Source: Sediminibacterium sp. (GTDB lineage Bacteria; Bacteroidota; Bacteroidia; B-17B0; Aurantibacillaceae). Taken from it: DNA of 64,000 bases. A program made the translations under genes and the position numbers. The stretch covers positions 62,001-126,000 of the forward strand of contig JASGCO010000009.1 in NCBI GenBank assembly GCA_030054095.1, given 5' to 3'. Of the stretch, positions 34,884-43,018 are shown piece by piece; position 1 is the stretch's first letter, and the number at the start of each line of letters is the position of its first letter. The notes under the pieces were generated by a model. That model was given only the letters and a program-made list of their open reading frames with translations, did no database searches and was not told the origin of the DNA.

Positions 34884-35639
34884 CTATTTTTTCCCTTGCT
34901 CCGGCTTCTCCGGGTCCAACTGCTTCTTTAAAAACACCTTAATATCATTCAACTCATCACCACTAATGCTATGTGGTATCTCATAACTTTTAGCCGTTAC
35001 CTTTACCTTCAGTTCTTTTAAATACGCGGCCGCCTTTTCCGACTCAACCGGTTTAATAATGTTATCTGAATAACCGTGACCTATAAAACACGCGTTGGCA
35101 CCGGGCTTTAATCCAATCGGTTTAATAACCTTGGTTTCGGGCAATAAACGCCCGCTTAAAGCCACAATTCCTTTTATTTTATGAGGTTTTGCTAAAAGCA
35201 TATCGTAAGCAATAATAGCCCCCTGACTAAATCCCATGATATACACCTTACTGCTATCCGCGCCATACGCTTTGCAGGCCTTACTGATAAAGCTAAACAG
35301 CTTGGCCTCGCTTTCCTTTAATTGCTGATAATTATGTTTCTTAATCGAATCCTTACTCCACTCAATGTCGTACCACCAGCAAGCCCCATCTTTAGAATGC
35401 GGTCCACGCAACGAAAATGACAAAAACCGCCCATCGTACGATTTGGCAATATCAAACAAATCACGCTCATTGGCCCCGTAACCATGCAAAATAATCACCA
35501 CCGGAGGGCGATCTGTTTTTACCTTAGGCGCGTTAACCAGATACGTTAAATCTGTTTTAATAACTGGTTCCTGAGCCCGTGTTAAGCAAGTGGCCAAAAC
35601 AGCCACTAAGAAAAAAATCGTTTTATATATCGTACTCAT
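34884..35639 (-). CDS. Exported alpha/beta-hydrolase (carboxylesterase/phospholipase type)
   Basis: 251 residues with a signal peptide (cleavage near TRAQEP). The nucleophile elbow is GFSQGAI with catalytic Ser, preceded by VIILHGYGANERDLFDIAK, the oxyanion region of abhydrolase family 2. IGHGYSDNIIKP supplies the acid residue and EIPHSISGDEL the catalytic His. The family contains carboxylesterases and lysophospholipases; the substrate is unknown. The stop codon of this protein is close to the repeat copy E. It lies 3 bp downstream of RNase R and is probably co-transcribed with it. Confidence 0.88.
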   Translation of the reverse strand: MSTIYKTIFFLVAVLATCLTRAQEPVIKTDLTYLVNAPKVKTDRPPVVIILHGYGANERDLFDIAKSYDGRFLSFSLRGPHSKDGACWWYDIEWSKDSIKKHNYQQLKESEAKLFSFISKACKAYGADSSKVYIMGFSQGAIIAYDMLLAKPHKIKGIVALSGRLLPETKVIKPIGLKPGANACFIGHGYSDNIIKPVESEKAAAYLKELKVKVTAKSYEIPHSISGDELNDIKVFLKKQLDPEKPEQGKK

Positions 35640-35642
35640 TCG

Positions 35643-37889
35643 TTAACGTTTACGGTCTTTCGATCGCTGATTCCCTTTTCGTCTGTTACTATTATCCTGA
35701 CTCCCTTTACCCTCAGAAGACGCTTCCTCTGCAAACTGAAAATCCAGTTGCTTCTTAAGTAAGTCCGCTTTCATCACCACTATTTTTACTTTATCACCCA
35801 AAGCATATACCTTGCCCGTATTACGGCCCACATAACGGTAATTATCCTCGTCAAAAATATACCGGTCATCTTTTAAATCGCGTGATTTAATCATCCCCTC
35901 GCATTTATTTTCAATAATCTCAGCATAAATTCCCCACTCCGTTACGCCACTAATCACCGCTTCAAACGTCTGCCCCACTTTATCTTCCATAAACTCTACC
36001 TGTTTATACTTTACCGAAGCCCGCTCGGCCTCAGCCGCTGTTCGCTCCCGGTCCGAAGAATGCTTACATAGCAACTCCAGTTCTTCCCGGTTCGAATACG
36101 ACGCGTGGTGTAAACGCGCCTCCAGTAAACGGTGTACCAGTACATCCGGATAACGGCGTATCGGCGACGTAAAATGTGTATAGTACTTAAACCCTAATCC
36201 ATAATGCCCTTCGTTTTTAGTAGTATAAATCGCCTTCGGCATACTGCGCACGGCAAGCAATTCCACCATGCTCTGCTCTTTCTTATCCTTTACATCCTGC
36301 AATAGTTTGTTAATAGCCTGCGCCGCCTTCTGTTTATTGCCCACGTTCATCTGATGTCCAAAACGTGCCACAAATGAACTTAGCTCCTGTAATTTTTCAT
36401 CGCTGGGCACATCGTGAATACGGTACACGCATAAAGGCCCTCCCGTTGTATCTTTTTTGGGTTTGCGGTTCTTGGCGTTCTCCTTTTCCTCTTCGGCCGG
36501 AGCCTTACTCAGGTACTCTGCCACCGTACGGTTAGCCAATAACATAAAATCTTCGATCAGTTTGTGTGCATCCTTCTGGGTTTTAAAGAACACCCCTAAA
36601 GGTGCGCCGTTTTCATCCAGTTTAAATTTCACTTCGGCCTTATCAAAAAAGATAGACCCTTTGCGGGTGCGGTCGGCCCTTAGCTTTTTAGCCAAATGGT
36701 CCAGCACCATAATTTCATCCTTGTAGTCGCCTTCTCCCGTCTCAATAATCTCTTGCACCTCTTCGTATGTAAAACGACGGTTACTGTAAATGACCGTTTT
36801 ACCAAACCATTGGTTATGAATCGCCGCCTGATCATCTAACTGAAACACCGCGCTAAAACAATACTTCTCCTCATCGGGACGCAACGAACACACAAAATTA
36901 CTCAACACCTCGGGCAACATGGGAATGCAACGATCCACCAGGTAAACACTCGTGGCACGGTTTACAGCCTCCTTATCTAACAAAGAGCCTGGTTTCAGGT
37001 AATGCGACACATCGGCAATATGTACCCCTATTTCCCACAAACCATTCTCCAGTTTCTGAATGGATAAGGCATCATCAAAATCCTTGGCATCCACCGGATC
37101 AATTGTAAACGTGGTAATGCCTCTGAAATCGCGTCGTCTTTTAATTTCATCTTCCGTAATGGTAACATCCAGTTTCTTTGCGTTGTACTCAATCTCATCC
37201 GGAAATTTTTCAGGCAACCCGTACTCGGCCATTATGGCGTTCATTTCGGTTGTATGCTCACCCGGAAATCCGAATACCTCCACTACTTCACCGGTAGGGC
37301 AATCCTCTTCCTTCTTCCAGTCTTTAATTCTCACTAATACCTTTTGTCCATCCTTAGCGCCCTTATTCGAGTCGTTGCGCACAAAAAAATCAACGTGTAG
37401 CTTATGACTATCCGGAATCACAAATGAATGTTTCGGGCTCACCTTAATAGTACCCACAAAATCAGTTTTATTCCGTTTAATTACCTCTACCACTTCGCCC
37501 TCTTTGCGCTTGCCGCTGCGTTTAGGATAGATATACACTTTTACCAGATCGCCCTGTAAAGCGTCTTTCGTTTTTTTGTAAGGGATAAACACATCCGGTT
37601 CATCAGGACTATATACCACAAAAGCGGTGGCCATACTGGTAAAATCTATGGTTCCGGTAACGTATTGTTTGCTTTGCTTAATAGCGTAGCGCCCTGTTTC
37701 CTTTTCAACAACAAAGCCTTGCTTCTTAAGCGTTTCCAGTACTTCAATTAATTGCAGGCGCTCCCCTTCGGTGTTAATCTCCATGGCGGCACCTAATTGT
37801 TTATAGTTAAATGACTTCTCCGCATTATGCTTCATAAAGTCCAGCACATCTTCAAACAGGAAGCGCTGCGGTTTTTTATTTTTTGACAT
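35643..37889 (-). CDS. rnr: Ribonuclease R
   Basis: 748 residues: N-terminal winged helix (~1-70), two cold-shock domains, RNB catalytic domain and an S1 domain (~645-715), then a short basic tail. The RNB metal site is IDPVDAKDFDDALSI with its acidic cluster, and HFTSPIRRYPDVLVHRLL is the conserved C-terminal RNB motif. RNase R is a 3'-5' exonuclease that degrades structured RNA, including rRNA and mRNA with stable hairpins. On the minus strand a GTTG and a TACCTTTA 21 bp apart, ending 8 bp before the ATG, may form the promoter. It heads a two-gene unit with the esterase. Confidence 0.96.
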   Translation of the reverse strand: MSKNKKPQRFLFEDVLDFMKHNAEKSFNYKQLGAAMEINTEGERLQLIEVLETLKKQGFVVEKETGRYAIKQSKQYVTGTIDFTSMATAFVVYSPDEPDVFIPYKKTKDALQGDLVKVYIYPKRSGKRKEGEVVEVIKRNKTDFVGTIKVSPKHSFVIPDSHKLHVDFFVRNDSNKGAKDGQKVLVRIKDWKKEEDCPTGEVVEVFGFPGEHTTEMNAIMAEYGLPEKFPDEIEYNAKKLDVTITEDEIKRRRDFRGITTFTIDPVDAKDFDDALSIQKLENGLWEIGVHIADVSHYLKPGSLLDKEAVNRATSVYLVDRCIPMLPEVLSNFVCSLRPDEEKYCFSAVFQLDDQAAIHNQWFGKTVIYSNRRFTYEEVQEIIETGEGDYKDEIMVLDHLAKKLRADRTRKGSIFFDKAEVKFKLDENGAPLGVFFKTQKDAHKLIEDFMLLANRTVAEYLSKAPAEEEKENAKNRKPKKDTTGGPLCVYRIHDVPSDEKLQELSSFVARFGHQMNVGNKQKAAQAINKLLQDVKDKKEQSMVELLAVRSMPKAIYTTKNEGHYGLGFKYYTHFTSPIRRYPDVLVHRLLEARLHHASYSNREELELLCKHSSDRERTAAEAERASVKYKQVEFMEDKVGQTFEAVISGVTEWGIYAEIIENKCEGMIKSRDLKDDRYIFDEDNYRYVGRNTGKVYALGDKVKIVVMKADLLKKQLDFQFAEEASSEGKGSQDNSNRRKGNQRSKDRKR

Positions 37890-38013
37890 ATCAGATTAAA
37901 GGTACAACTTTAAACTCATATTTTGCAACTACGCCCATTCACCAAAGAAGGCAGTCATGTAATGCCGTCTTGATTTATTCCATCAAAAATCAGATTTTTG
38001 CTGCCTGAAAAAA

Positions 38014-38415
38014 ATGAAAACTGTCCTCCTCCTTCATTCACAATCTGTAGCAATTATGGCAGCAGCGGCGTTTATACAAAAATATAAGCGATGCAACGCC
38101 TTAACCTATCACGCCTTAATCAACTTTTCTGTTGAACGCAAGACGATTACTGACATTTTACAATTAGCTGGCAGCTCCGCTGAAGTAACTGTTCTATCCA
38201 ACAGCTCATTAACTCCCGCATCGCCCGATTATGTACTTTGCCTTCATAACACTTGCCTGTCTGCGGCCCGCGCCTACAAAAGCCCGTCACTTGTATTTGA
38301 TTATCACTTCCCTATAGAAACAGATACTCCACCAGCAAAGCAAACTGACATCCTCAACGATATGAAACAATACCTTGAACGGTTTTGTAAAATGTACCTG
38401 AATGAATTTATGTGA
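38014..38415 (+). CDS. Small protein resembling arsenate reductase/LMW phosphatase fold but lacking the catalytic loop
   Basis: 133 residues. The layout parallels ArsC/low-molecular-weight phosphatases: an opening strand KTVLLLHSQSVAIMAAAAFI where the family has VLFLCTGNSxRSxMAE, and later PDYVLCLHNT and FDYHFPIETD, where ArsC has FDYVITVCDNA and HWPFPDP. The nucleophile Cys and the Arg of the CX5R loop are both missing, so phosphatase or reductase activity is not expected. The relationship is my inference from motif order and is uncertain. It has no signal peptide and sits alone between rnr and the TIKI-like gene. Confidence 0.5.
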   Translation: MKTVLLLHSQSVAIMAAAAFIQKYKRCNALTYHALINFSVERKTITDILQLAGSSAEVTVLSNSSLTPASPDYVLCLHNTCLSAARAYKSPSLVFDYHFPIETDTPPAKQTDILNDMKQYLERFCKMYLNEFM

Positions 38416-38489
38416 TTGGCTATTTTAGGCTTCTGGAAAATTAAAATAACATCTTACTAAAACGGTATATTTGAACACCTGCTTGAATC

Positions 38490-39356
38490 ATGAATAAAAT
38501 AAAACCATTCATTTCATTACTTTCAATCTTGCTTTTCCTTAACATTAATAAAGGGCAGGAAAGTGACTATATAAAGTATGTTAAGCAAAATGCCATAAAA
38601 CTTGAAAGCGCAAACAAACTGAATCAAAACGTTTATAGTCTGATTTCCAAATATCAGATATTGATGATAGGTGAAATGCACGGGACCAATGAACCTGCAA
38701 GTTTTGTAAGTGGTTTAATACAACTGTTAACAAACAACAATGACAGCATACAAATCGGGATTGAAATTCCGTCTTATAAAATGCAAGCGTTCCTGTCAAA
38801 TCCAAATTCCAAAACAATTTACAGATCTTTGTTCTTTCAGGAAAAATCAAAAGATGGAAGGGCCACTACTACATGGGCAAACATTATCAAGCAATATTAC
38901 AAACATCCAAAAGTTCGCTTCTTTTTTTATGATCTGGATGAAAATCAAAGTAAAACAGAAGATGACAGAGATAGCCTCATGTATCTAAACATAAAGAAGC
39001 AAATTCTTTTAAAACCTAACTGGAAAACAATTACATTAAGCGGTAATATTCACAATATGTTACTACCCCGTAAGGAGAAGGTGAAAATGGGGTTATACCT
39101 TATGAAAGACAAAGAGCTAAATCTTGACGGAAAAACATTATCACTTACACATTGCTATACAAAAGGAACTATGCTGAACAATTCCGGTACTGGCTTAACA
39201 GTTCATAAAGTAAACCTCTCCGACAGTCCATTGGCGAAAGTTCTAACCTATGATTGCTATTTGCTTATTTACCCGGAAGGAACAATTGCGCCTTATTCCG
39301 GCTTTTTTTATACAAAAACGGTAACAGCAGCCAAACTAACAAACCGTAAACAATGA
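38490..39356 (+). CDS. Exported TIKI/ChaN/EreA-like protein
   Basis: 288 residues with a signal peptide (MNKIKPFISLLSILLFLNI). The motif ILMIGEMHGTNEPASF corresponds to the GE-H signature of the TIKI/ChaN and erythromycin-esterase-like superfamily, and TLSGNIHNM supplies a second conserved His. Members range from heme-binding ChaN and metal proteases to esterases, so activity cannot be assigned from these residues. It ends 6 bp from the histidine kinase stop, in convergent orientation with no terminator between. Confidence 0.65.
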   Translation: MNKIKPFISLLSILLFLNINKGQESDYIKYVKQNAIKLESANKLNQNVYSLISKYQILMIGEMHGTNEPASFVSGLIQLLTNNNDSIQIGIEIPSYKMQAFLSNPNSKTIYRSLFFQEKSKDGRATTTWANIIKQYYKHPKVRFFFYDLDENQSKTEDDRDSLMYLNIKKQILLKPNWKTITLSGNIHNMLLPRKEKVKMGLYLMKDKELNLDGKTLSLTHCYTKGTMLNNSGTGLTVHKVNLSDSPLAKVLTYDCYLLIYPEGTIAPYSGFFYTKTVTAAKLTNRKQ

Positions 39357-39362
39357 AGGATG

Positions 39363-42300
39363 TTAGTCGACTGCAAAGACAGCTACAAACTGTAAAAAGA
39401 AAACCGTGCCTTTACCGGTTTCACTCTCGTACCAAACCCTGCCACCAAAACTCTCCATGCTGTTTTTAACCATCGCTAATCCCAAACCACTACCCGTGCT
39501 TTTAGTTGTAAAGTTGGGCGTAAATAGTTTAGGTTTTAATGCGTCATCAATTCCGCAACCATTATCTCTTATTTCTACCACAACTGTTCCGTCTTCAAAA
39601 TAGTAATCCATTTTAATTTCCGCTGTTTCCTTATCTACACACGCCTGAATGGCGTTTTTGATGACGTTATTAAAAACACGCAATACCTGCTCTTTATCGC
39701 CCTGCACCATCAACGGATCCGCCTGAAGCGCGTTTTGAAAATACACGCGGGGTTCGTTTTTAAATGTTTCTATCGAAAGTGCTAAAATTTCAGTTAAGTC
39801 AATGCGCTCAATTTTTGCTGATGGCAATTTTGCAAAGTGGCTAAATTCAGTGGCTATACTCGCCAATGTATCAATCTGCTCAATAATACTGGCGCTGGCT
39901 TTTTGGAATTTTTCCTTAAAATCCTCCGGATTACCATTAATAATATGTTGCAAATACTGCAGGTTCAGCTTCATGGGCGTAAGCGGATTCTTAATCTCAT
40001 GCGCCACTTGTTTGGCCATCTCGCGCCAGGCCGTTTCGCGTTCACTCTTCGCCAACAATCCCGCACTTTCTTCCAGTTTGGCAATCATACCATTGTATTC
40101 AGTCACCAGTTTTCCAATCTCATCATTACTCTGCCATTGTATTGGTTCGTTCCGTTTATTTAAACTGATATTCGCAATCTGCTGTTTAATTAAACGCAAT
40201 GGCTTGGTAATATAACCTGACAGAACCAGAGCAGATAATACACTGATCACAAACAAAATAACATACAGGTTTATCAAGGTACTCATGATCGTAGATAAGC
40301 GTGTGACCAGTTCGTTCTGCCTTGCAAAATAAGGTAAATTAAGATAGCCCAGTAATACATTCCGCGTACTGTAAAGCGGAGTGTACAACGACAAAAACTC
40401 GAGTGTGCCCGCCTTGTCCGACACGCAATAATTAGCCCCCTTATACGACTTCAGCATTTCAAGCGCTTCCGGATTTGCCAGCGCCGAAGCCAGCCCCAGA
40501 TCGTAAAGCCGGGATTGCGACGTAGTATATAAGAACCCCTTCGCGTCAAACAAACTCACATCGCACGAAAACAAGCGTGCGTTTTTCTTCAACGTCAGGT
40601 TAATTAAATCCCGTTGTTCTTCACTTAACGCCTCTTCGGATTGTATCAGTGGTAAAACATCGTTTAATACGCTCTGCGATTTTTCCTGCAATAATTTAGT
40701 ATTATCGGCGGTAAACTGGTTACGGATAAGCTGAGTAGAACTAATAGCGATACTTGCAATGGCCAGCAATAATAAAATAATGATAATGGCTTGAATCCGC
40801 TGTGTCAGGGATATACTGCCACTTATGGGTTTAAACAACAGAACATAAAGTACATACACCAGAAACGTAAGCACAGAAAAAAACAGAAACACATAAGAAT
40901 TATACGTAAACAAATACCGCCATTCTTTACGCGGACTGGAGATAATAACCTCGGTGTCTTCATCCGTTTTATAACTATTGTGGGTATAGTTTCCTGCAGG
41001 GGACAATAACGTACTATCCGGCTTCAAATACGGATAATTAAACGCTCCATAGCGATTGGTTAATTGTTTGTTACGATATACCGCGTAGGAAAAAGATTGC
41101 AGTTTGGCCTGCTTTTGCTGACTCTGGTCTAAAAGCAGATCTGGAAAGCTTCCAATCTCTTCGAACTGCTTGGGTTCCATTAGTACAAACAAACGGGAGT
41201 CCTTCAGTTCTATTCTGGCTACATAGCGCGCGTTTTGTTTATATTTATCAATAAAAAACAGATTATCACTAATGGGCGTTTGCGAATTGTAAGTAATCTG
41301 ATCCGAAAAAAAACCTTCGTTCCGGTAAACAGCATTGGCATTTGGCAACAAAGGATGGCAATCCTTATCAAACAAGGCCAGCTCAATATTATAATGCTCA
41401 AAATAGCCGCTGAAATATTTCTGACGGATAAGCGCGGGGGTTTCCGCTTCACTGATTGGCAGTATTGAAATAAGATTACGAAGCCGTCCGTCATTCCGCA
41501 TCTGTTCAGGAATAGCCGCAAACTCACTTTCCAGAATCGGATCCTGTCGCTCCGTCAGTTGAAACGACAACACTTCCAGATTTTTAGAATTATGCGCGTC
41601 TATATAACGGCTTAAAATAGTGGAGTTACATACCGATAAATACAACACAACGTATCCTACCGATAACGCGTTTACCTGAATAGTAAAATGCCTTAAGGCA
41701 TATAGCAACAACATCAGCAATGGTCCCCAGTAAACGTGTACAGAAAGCTGTCCTTTTACAACATACATCACACTACCAGTAAACAGCGTCATCAGCGCAA
41801 ACACCCAAAACCACCTTGTAAGATTATACAAACTGACAGTAAACACACAAAGTGATAAGTTAATGACTACCAGCGATATGATGCCCACATAAGTTAATGG
41901 TGTTGTATTAAACAAATTTAAAAAATCGAAACTAAGGGTGGAGTTATTGATCAGACTTTTAAGCAACTGATCTAACCATAAGAGGGTCACTCCTACAAAT
42001 ACCAGATTAAACAAAGCGTAAATCCATAGCATGGAACGAACTGTTTTAACACGTTTATACCAGGCCACACTAAATGCCAGAACAAACACGCCGTTAAACA
42101 GTATCTGGCCGAGATAGGCGTTAAAAAAGGAATCCGCGTTTGCAAAACGCCGTATATTAAATAACTCCGTTTCATAAATATACTCCGGTATCCGGAAGTA
42201 AATACACCCTATATACGCTGCAAAAACAGTAATCCAGAAAAACACAAAAGCCAATGGTTCAAAACCAGAAGACCATTTAACGGCACCCATCATTACTACC

Positions 42301-42947
42301 ACAAATGCCGCAATAAGAAACAACAGACTCCATTGCTGCGACGCATTCTGTTCAAATGTATCCCCTTGTACGTTTACCTGAAACAAAAAGTGTCCTGAAC
42401 TATCATAAATACTCCGTTTTGTATCTGTTTGAACCGTATCGAGCCGGGCTGTTTCCGGCAGTTTTAACCACGAGCAAAACCGGTTACGCAAATAGTTATT
42501 CTGTAAATCATAATCGGGCTTAATGAAGATAAACGTGGCAATTTCCATTGCTTTATCTGCCCCGGATATTTTATTAAAATAATACCAGCCATTGCGCAAA
42601 TGAACCAATCCCTCGCCTTTTAAAGCCTTTATGCGGTTGGATGTTAACGGGATCTGCGACGTATTCCAAAAGATCATGGTATCGTTCTTCACTGCAAACA
42701 ATCCAATATTATCCTCAGTGAATACTTTTAATAAATCTGCTTGTTTTTCCCCTGAATATCCCTTTGCTGCTTTTTTAGCAAGGTAAGCTACTTTCAAAGA
42801 GTCGGCGTAAGCTATTTTAGCGTTTAACCGTTCCTGTACTTTTTGGCAAAGCGAATAACTGTCTGATTTGTTAAATAAATGGATAAAAACACTCACCGAT
42901 AACAGAACAAAGGCTATTATGGCCAGACTATAGCGTTTTTTAAACAT
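39363..42947 (-). CDS. Large NtrY-like membrane sensor histidine kinase
   Basis: 1194 residues from the ATG at 42947 (MFKKRYSLAII); a TTG at 42971 would add 8 residues and is unlikely. Order: one membrane segment, a ~175-residue periplasmic domain, a block of about seven membrane segments (~205-445), a second extracytoplasmic domain, further segments near 690 and 725, a third sensor domain, a segment at ~890-912, HAMP, HisKA with His983 (VAHEIKNPLTPMKLNL) and HATPase (NVIKNAIQA, DNGCGIDD, TGSGLGLAMV). The HEIKNPLTP form is typical of NtrY-like kinases. No response regulator is adjacent, so its partner is encoded elsewhere. Confidence 0.9.
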   Translation of the reverse strand: MFKKRYSLAIIAFVLLSVSVFIHLFNKSDSYSLCQKVQERLNAKIAYADSLKVAYLAKKAAKGYSGEKQADLLKVFTEDNIGLFAVKNDTMIFWNTSQIPLTSNRIKALKGEGLVHLRNGWYYFNKISGADKAMEIATFIFIKPDYDLQNNYLRNRFCSWLKLPETARLDTVQTDTKRSIYDSSGHFLFQVNVQGDTFEQNASQQWSLLFLIAAFVVVMMGAVKWSSGFEPLAFVFFWITVFAAYIGCIYFRIPEYIYETELFNIRRFANADSFFNAYLGQILFNGVFVLAFSVAWYKRVKTVRSMLWIYALFNLVFVGVTLLWLDQLLKSLINNSTLSFDFLNLFNTTPLTYVGIISLVVINLSLCVFTVSLYNLTRWFWVFALMTLFTGSVMYVVKGQLSVHVYWGPLLMLLLYALRHFTIQVNALSVGYVVLYLSVCNSTILSRYIDAHNSKNLEVLSFQLTERQDPILESEFAAIPEQMRNDGRLRNLISILPISEAETPALIRQKYFSGYFEHYNIELALFDKDCHPLLPNANAVYRNEGFFSDQITYNSQTPISDNLFFIDKYKQNARYVARIELKDSRLFVLMEPKQFEEIGSFPDLLLDQSQQKQAKLQSFSYAVYRNKQLTNRYGAFNYPYLKPDSTLLSPAGNYTHNSYKTDEDTEVIISSPRKEWRYLFTYNSYVFLFFSVLTFLVYVLYVLLFKPISGSISLTQRIQAIIIILLLLAIASIAISSTQLIRNQFTADNTKLLQEKSQSVLNDVLPLIQSEEALSEEQRDLINLTLKKNARLFSCDVSLFDAKGFLYTTSQSRLYDLGLASALANPEALEMLKSYKGANYCVSDKAGTLEFLSLYTPLYSTRNVLLGYLNLPYFARQNELVTRLSTIMSTLINLYVILFVISVLSALVLSGYITKPLRLIKQQIANISLNKRNEPIQWQSNDEIGKLVTEYNGMIAKLEESAGLLAKSERETAWREMAKQVAHEIKNPLTPMKLNLQYLQHIINGNPEDFKEKFQKASASIIEQIDTLASIATEFSHFAKLPSAKIERIDLTEILALSIETFKNEPRVYFQNALQADPLMVQGDKEQVLRVFNNVIKNAIQACVDKETAEIKMDYYFEDGTVVVEIRDNGCGIDDALKPKLFTPNFTTKSTGSGLGLAMVKNSMESFGGRVWYESETGKGTVFFLQFVAVFAVD

Positions 42948-42988
42948 TATTAAGTTGTACCAAAGTACCAATTTTTTACTTATTTTCT

Positions 42989-42996
42989 TATATTTG
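42989..42996 (+). promoter_or_regulatory. Putative -7 box TATATTTG for the TMTC-like gene
   Basis: TATATTTG matches TAnnTTTG and lies 22 bp before the ATG at 43019 in the short gap shared with the divergent kinase gene. No -33 box is clear. Confidence 0.45.
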
Positions 42997-43018
42997 ACAC
43001 TTGCATTAAAAATAAATT

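Noticed and set aside
34579..34986. 135-residue plus-strand frame after the TPR gene
   Set aside because: It overlaps the TPR gene, repeat copy E and the antisense of the esterase, and has no independent support.
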